From Symbiodinium natans (taxonomy: Eukaryota; Sar; Dinophyceae; Suessiales; Symbiodiniaceae), in assembly GCA_905221605.1 (NCBI GenBank), contig CAJNDS010002605.1, positions 197,501-261,500 on the forward strand: a stretch of 64,000 bases of DNA, in the 5' to 3' direction. Below, piece after piece: positions 58,851-64,000 of this stretch. Within the stretch, counting starts at the first letter, position 1. Each line of letters opens with the position of its first letter. The translations under genes were made by a program, and so were the position numbers. The notes under the pieces were generated by a model, which saw nothing but the letters and a program-made list of their open reading frames with translations, made no database searches and was not told where the DNA came from.

Positions 58851-60433
58851 GTTGCCTCCTGCTAGCTCACGAGCGCTGTGCGTGCAGCCCCATCCCTGTC
58901 CCGAGTCGCGTGCGTCTCTGCAACTGCTCAGCGGTGCTCGGGTCTCTTCTCTCACTTGCCGCTGCACCAGTTTTTGTGCCAAGCATTGGGTTTGTTAAGT
59001 TCAGCCAGAAAGCAACTTATGTTGACTTCCTCCAGTCTCCGCCGTGAGCACTTCCGTGACAAGGACGCTTCTTGAACTAACGTCACGGCTGGCGGGGCGA
59101 ACGGATGTGGATGGTGAGCTGAGGCTCCTGGGATCGTTTTGGGGCTGCCGGGGCCTCTCTTGAGCAGTGCAGGGGGCGTCTTTGTCGGCGGCGCAGGTGA
59201 GGCCTAGCGCTAGCGCGCGCCATGTCAGGACGGACACATACACATGCCCAATGCCCAGGCACCTGTCGACCTGACTCCCGTGAAAGCCTAGCAATGCCTA
59301 TAGGAGTGTCTCATCCTGAACGAATCCCGGGCATGCCCGGTCTCTTTCACCGCGCCGCGGAGCAGAAGGAGCCTTGTCTTGCGGACGGCGCAGCGCATTG
59401 TGCTAAGAGTTCCTTGGGAACTGGCACGATGAGTTCAGACTGCCACATGGCAGCACGAAAACTTGCCTCCCACAAGGCCAATGGCAGCAGGGAGAGCATT
59501 CTTCCTAAAACTGCAGGCGATGAAGCATGCATCCCAAGTCCCACGAATGAATCCCCAAGCTGCCGCATAAGGCCTGCGGTCCTACAGGGGCTTCCGGCAT
59601 CGCCATTCTCCATTCCCACAACCCAGGGTTCTGGCTGCTCTTAGGTGGGGAGCTGCGTACACTAGAGTCCAACTTTAATCAAGAGGGCGGGCCATACAAG
59701 GCCGCGGTAATTCTCCCTGTGCCTTGCTGTACAATCTCAAGACAGGCAATCGCCCCTCCTCGTTGCTTTGCGGACGAAGAACCGGCTGCCCGTTTTAGCA
59801 TAACACAAAACACTGGCATAGCTCGTGGCGACTCAGTCCGTGAACGAGGCTCACTCTTAAGGCTTCGGACTTCGGCCCATCTAGAAAGGCAGAGATACAA
59901 TGCTTCCGAAATCTTGCGTGCTTGGCGTGGAAAGTCACCATGGACAAGAGGCACGAGATCCAAACATGTCAAGCAATGGAGCCACGCGCCTGGCTAAACC
60001 TTGAAAGCTTAAATCACTTCTTCAGCATCTCTGCTGCTGCGATCGCGAAATCTTCTCCGCCTCGACAGACATCGAAGACCTGAAATGCCGTCCCAACAAA
60101 GCACAATCTTCCACAGTTCTAACTTCTTGGCGGCCTAGACGGGCAAAAGCCAAGCCGCTCAGATCAGTGGATAAGCAGATGAACCCTAGACTTTTGCATG
60201 CCTTTAACGAGCTGCGTTGAGTTTCGGTTCTCCTGAACAAGATGTTGGCGTGGGTTGTCCAGAACGCTAAACCAGACGGCATCTCTGCTTTGTGCAATGG
60301 AACCTGCTGTGCCCCGAAGCTGAATCACCGGCTACAGACCTGCGAAAACAAATGGCCCGAAATCTTATGCCGAGCGCCTGACTCCCGAAACTAGCACCTG
60401 CTAACCACTGCATGCACCCTCGGGTGTAAGTTC

Positions 60434-60454
60434 CTTTCTCCGGTCCGGAGAAAG
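60434..60454. repeat. 21-nt near-perfect palindrome
   Basis: CTTTCTCCGG and CCGGAGAAAG are exact complements around a single central base. The flank has repeated GCATGAAAAG words. Function unknown. Confidence 0.55.
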
Positions 60455-60669
60455 CATGAAAAGGCATGAAAGCTCAATCATGAAACCTCAAGCCAGGGCG
60501 CGCAGTCACTGAAGATGACTCCGTCCGCCCCTTTGGCATGCTGCAGCTTCGCCCCAAGGTGCTTGATGCAGATCTTCTCGGCTTTCGCCCTGCGTGCTCC
60601 CAGGGGTCGTGGGTGCAGGAGCAAGAGGACCTTCCTAGCAACTCAGAGGCATCGTAAGCTTTATGTCAG

Positions 60670-60684
60670 AGGGGGGGGGGGGGG
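60670..60684 (+). repeat. Poly(G) run of about 15
   Basis: G homopolymer with no gene context. Confidence 0.85.
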
Positions 60685-60800
60685 GCGAATTCAGGCCTCT
60701 GAGACCCAAGGGCCCGGGGGGGCAACTCTGGATATATGCGAGTACGTACAGATACGCGTGCATTGTGGCATAGACCAAAAGAAGCATGTGAGCAAGCCAG

Positions 60801-60882
60801 AGAGAGAGAGAGGGAGGGGAGGGGAGGGGAGGGGAGGGGAGGGGAGTGGAGTGGAGCGGAGGGGAGGGGAGGGGAGGCGAGA
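60801..60882 (+). repeat. (GA)n then (GGGGA)n microsatellite
   Basis: A short GA run passes into about 14 GGGGA pentamers with three GGAGT/GGAGC variants. It is a candidate for quadruplex or triplex structure. Confidence 0.95.
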
Positions 60883-61319
60883 TGCTAGGATTCAATACAG
60901 ACACTTAATTCTTAAACATCTGGAAATTATTATCCGTACAAAAGTTTCTGAAGTATTTGCAAGAAGTCTTGTTCTATTTCAAATCCGGGCAACAAGTCAT
61001 GAAACACTGCAAATCCGTGCTAAGCTTTTCGGAAAATGTCGAGAACCGTCTTGAGAAGCTTCTGAATCTGCTGATTCAGACCCCGGTCCCTCGCTCCACC
61101 CCCCACATTGAAAAGGCTGAGTGTCAAAAGCCACATCCGAAACTTCTAAACCGCGAGCAGCCCCCCTCCCCCCACAAGCCACTCAATCCCAAACCCCTTC
61201 TAACATCTACTTCTGTGTACTTCATACTATGCGTATATGCAGGTGCAGCCTTGTAGTTCAAGAATTTTCAGGGTGGGAAGCTTAAGATGTGGATCGTTCA
61301 TTCTTCGGCTCCGGAACAT

Positions 61320-61345
61320 AAGGGTTTAGGCTCAGGGTTAAGGCC
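61320..61345. repeat. Short telomere-like tract
   Basis: AGGGTTTAGGCTCAGGGTTAAGG contains TTTAGGG-type words in plus orientation. A second comparable tract is at 62028-62055 (TTTAGGGTTCAGGGTTAG). Confidence 0.5.
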
Positions 61346-61506
61346 TCGAGGGGCAGGGAAGCAGGCACGGAAAGCCACAATCTAGGGCATGCTGCAATGT
61401 CAATGCGAAGCTTCAAGTGCAAATGCTGCATGTTGGGTGTGCCGCCTAAACCCTGAAACAAGCTGAATCGAACGGGGCTTGTAAGGAAACTTCACCCCAA
61501 AGAAGA

Positions 61507-61539
61507 GAAAGAGAGAGAGAGAGAGAGCGAGAGCGAGCA
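61507..61539 (+). repeat. (GA)n microsatellite
   Basis: GAGA units ending GAGCGAGAGCGAGC. Simple repeat. Confidence 0.9.
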
Positions 61540-64000
61540 GTGGTATAAGCCCTATACAGTAAGCCCCTGATGTTGGCTGCAAGGCTGGGGGTGCAAGGCT
61601 GCACCTCTCGGACCCTGTGCACGACGTGAGCAAGGAGTACTGCCTGCCCGGGTCTTGAGCGGCTGCTTAAGCAAGAGCGCTGTAGCGCCAATCAGAAGTG
61701 AAGATGAGCCAGGAAACTTTCTTCTTTCTCAAAGTGTTTTGGCTTTGCTGTGCCTGTGCGAATCCTTCTGTCTGGACTACCGTGATTCGAACCGTCCCCC
61801 TGAACTCTCAGCGACTGTGCCGCCAGCTTGGTCCTGTTTACAAGTTCCGTGGCCACAGCAACCACAGCAACCCAGGAAGCACAGGAATATCAAGGGAACC
61901 CTTTTTGATGAGTAGCTGAGCACTGACCAAAAACAAAAGCATTTGGGAGAAAAAAAAAAAAAGCGCCGGGGGTTCCTAGAATCCCTTCACGGGGGCAACT
62001 TGCAAGCCAAGAGACATCAGGGTTGAGGGCCTAGTTTAGGGTTCAGGGTTAGTTCCTGAAGCTCGAACGGGGTAGCTAAGCGAATGCATGTCTCAAACCT
62101 AGGCCCTCACGAAGTCCTGGCCCCATGCCCGACCATACACCCCTTTGAGGGCGACAATTGGAACACAAAGCGATGCTGTCGAGCTGCTGTCCGCTGAGAC
62201 CCTGGAAGAAGTGATTCGCGTATTCGCCTGCAGAGGGCATCTTCGCAACTCAAAAAATGCTCGGGCTTTTGAGGTTGCATGGGTGGGCCTGGGTGACCAC
62301 CGTGCTGAGTGTGCTTTCAAGTTTGAAGGGACTTGGGTGAGCACGAGGAGGCCGCTGCGCGCCCTCTGAATAGGGACCCTCTAAAAAGGAGATCCGAGCG
62401 GCTGCCGCCCAAAGCGGTCCACTTCTTATTCACGGCGAACTTGTTTTGTCTCGGCATGCTGGGACAAGTAGGTATGCATCTATACCCGAATTGGCCCTGA
62501 CTTAACTTCACACCCCATCAGATGCCGCTCTCAGAATCACCCGAAGCAAAAAAAAAAAACATCACTGCTCAGCTGAGCAACCTCCTTCCGTTTCCCACCT
62601 GTCCGGCCATGATTCGTGACGAAAACGCTGAGGGGGCTCTAACATGTTGGGAATAGGTGGTGGGGCGGAAGGGTTTCAGCTCGAGCTGAACAAAGGATCG
62701 CGGGAGCCTTTACGAAGCCATTGGATGCCACCTGTAGGGTCTTGTTCCGCTTTATGTTCTCAGACCCAGAAACACTCCCCGAAACTCGCCTGACGTGCAC
62801 CTTTGCTTCCTGAGGGCAAACCAAGGGCCAACTTTGGCACAGCCAGCCGGGATGCAAGATCAGGGTACTAGTACCGGCCCTTGCTTGCTCAAGAACAACA
62901 AGGCGACACCCCAACACTTTGCGGTTATCCGCCCTGGATTCCGTAGGATTCCGCAGCCCACCTCAATTTGACCCTGAAGGAAGCGGCTCTCTGCAATGTC
63001 AGGCATGGCCACGCCTTGGAAAAGGCTGTAAGGGTCTATGAGCAGGTAGCATGGGAGAGAATATTTGGGAAGCGGGTTCCCAGGGCAATTGGGTTGAGGG
63101 TCAGAGCCGAGATGGAGGGGGGCCCTGAGGGGGGACATACGGAACAGTACAAAATCATGGCAGAGGCATCGCAAGTCTCGCTCACTGTTGTTGAAGGACA
63201 AAGGCGATGACAGCGACAGCTCAGACGAAAAGCGACTTGTGGCAAGAGGAGCATGACCACAAGTGACGATAGTTGTGCACTTCGCGAGGAACACACGTAC
63301 GGGCCTGGGCAGGAGTGCGATTTCCAATATACCTCGAAGGGTGCACGAAGCGAACCAGGGCAAAGAGTAAGCCCTGCCTTGTTTCTGTGACATGATGTAA
63401 GTGCGACTGTGGGCGCGGACCACCCAACGTGCATGTGAATCAGGCGATAGCTTGTTTCGGTACGGCGATCAACCAACAATGGTCGACGAGGCCACGTGCG
63501 GACCACGGAGACATAGCCGCCCCGCTCGACTGTGCGATAGACGGGGGGCTCTGGTTGATGGGGAGAAGGCACGCTTGGCAGGCTGTCAAACTTTGTGCAA
63601 AGCAGACATGCATGACAGTCAGATGCCCAACACGCAGGGGCCCCCTGCTCCATGGAATGCTGAGACAGCGGCGCACATTGATGCCCTTGGGCTTGCAGAC
63701 CGTGTGAAGCTTGATGCTCTCCACAAGGCCCTCGAGCGTGTTCCTGGGCTACATGTGCTCTGTATATGGTTTCATGTATTTGAGTGTGTGCATGTGTGTG
63801 TGAGAGCTGGCTTTAGGCTATTGTGCTAGGGCGCTCATGGGCGCTCGTGGTAAAGCAAGAGTTCTTTGCACGGCTATGTCCTACCGCACGGTATCAAGGA
63901 CCCAACGCCTTCAGATGCTGAAGCCCCACTGCAGATGTGGCGCATGCGCAGGCTGAGGTGCTTCTCGTTGTAGAACTCGAAGCCGCTGAGGTAATCTGCG

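Larger units (their letters stand above)
57092..64000. other. No recognisable gene; unassigned sequence with purine tracts
   Basis: Short frames on all six frames, none recognised. A minus frame at 59347-59619 contains WQSELIVPVPK, which loosely resembles a polymerase finger motif but stands alone. The stretch includes GA tracts, short telomere-like tracts and A runs of 12-13 at about 61945 and 62550. Confidence 0.45.

Noticed and set aside
59347-59619. Minus frame with LWEASFRAAMWQSELIVPVPK resembling a polymerase finger motif
   Set aside because: Only one short block matches, with no neighbouring palm motif or LINE sequence. Too weak to annotate.
61779-61800. GATTCGAACC as a tRNA B box on the minus strand
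   Set aside because: The flanking bases cannot form a T stem and no acceptor stem or A box is found.

Overview
The window looks like nuclear DNA of a dinoflagellate, most likely a member of the Symbiodiniaceae or a close relative. Three things suggest this. First, 49.7-57.1 kb is packed with fragments of the LINE-type reverse transcriptase protein that fills dinoflagellate genomes (blocks such as SDLDPASRALLLSQ, GDWPHGWQ, AAYWASWADTL, RRIEV.NGLPL, and FLDDLY at the catalytic site). Second, plant/alveolate-type telomere heptamers (TAAACCC) occur both as one clean array and as many degenerate scattered tracts. Third, the DNA is close to balanced in base composition, very rich in simple repeats, and almost free of long open frames. 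The species is an inference from memory of these families; no search was possible.

Layout. 1-49.7 kb holds no gene I can name. It is unique-looking sequence with short, overlapping open frames on all six frames, interrupted by microsatellites, homopolymer runs, telomere-like tracts, hairpins and a few small dispersed repeats (a MITE-like pair at 19.4 and 24.3 kb, a 90-nt hairpin at 35.2 kb, a motif repeated four times at 35.4-35.8 kb, a 51-bp-period minisatellite at 18.7 kb). An AT-rich island with three imperfect hairpins lies at 39.5-40.0 kb. Genes could be present as short exons with non-canonical dinoflagellate splice sites; one weak RRM-like exon candidate is listed at 22.0-22.25 kb.

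49.7-57.1 kb is the informative part. It is a mosaic of at least six decayed LINE fragments in both orientations. Inside it are a tRNA-Glu-like sequence (CUC anticodon), a second decayed copy with a CUA anticodon, and two stubs of the same tRNA. It also holds a tandem duplication of about 1 kb whose second copy is about 330 bp shorter. One LINE fragment is split by a 292-bp insertion flanked by a 6-bp target duplication; removing it restores the LINE frame at that point. No fragment encodes an intact enzyme.

57.1-64 kb returns to unassigned sequence with (GA)n and (GGGGA)n tracts and short telomere-like pieces. I found no operon, no rRNA, no CRISPR array, no convincing spliced-leader relic and no new enzymatic system. 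The most original leads are the 292-bp insertion, the small inverted-repeat elements, the tRNA-Glu element family and the AT-rich hairpin island.
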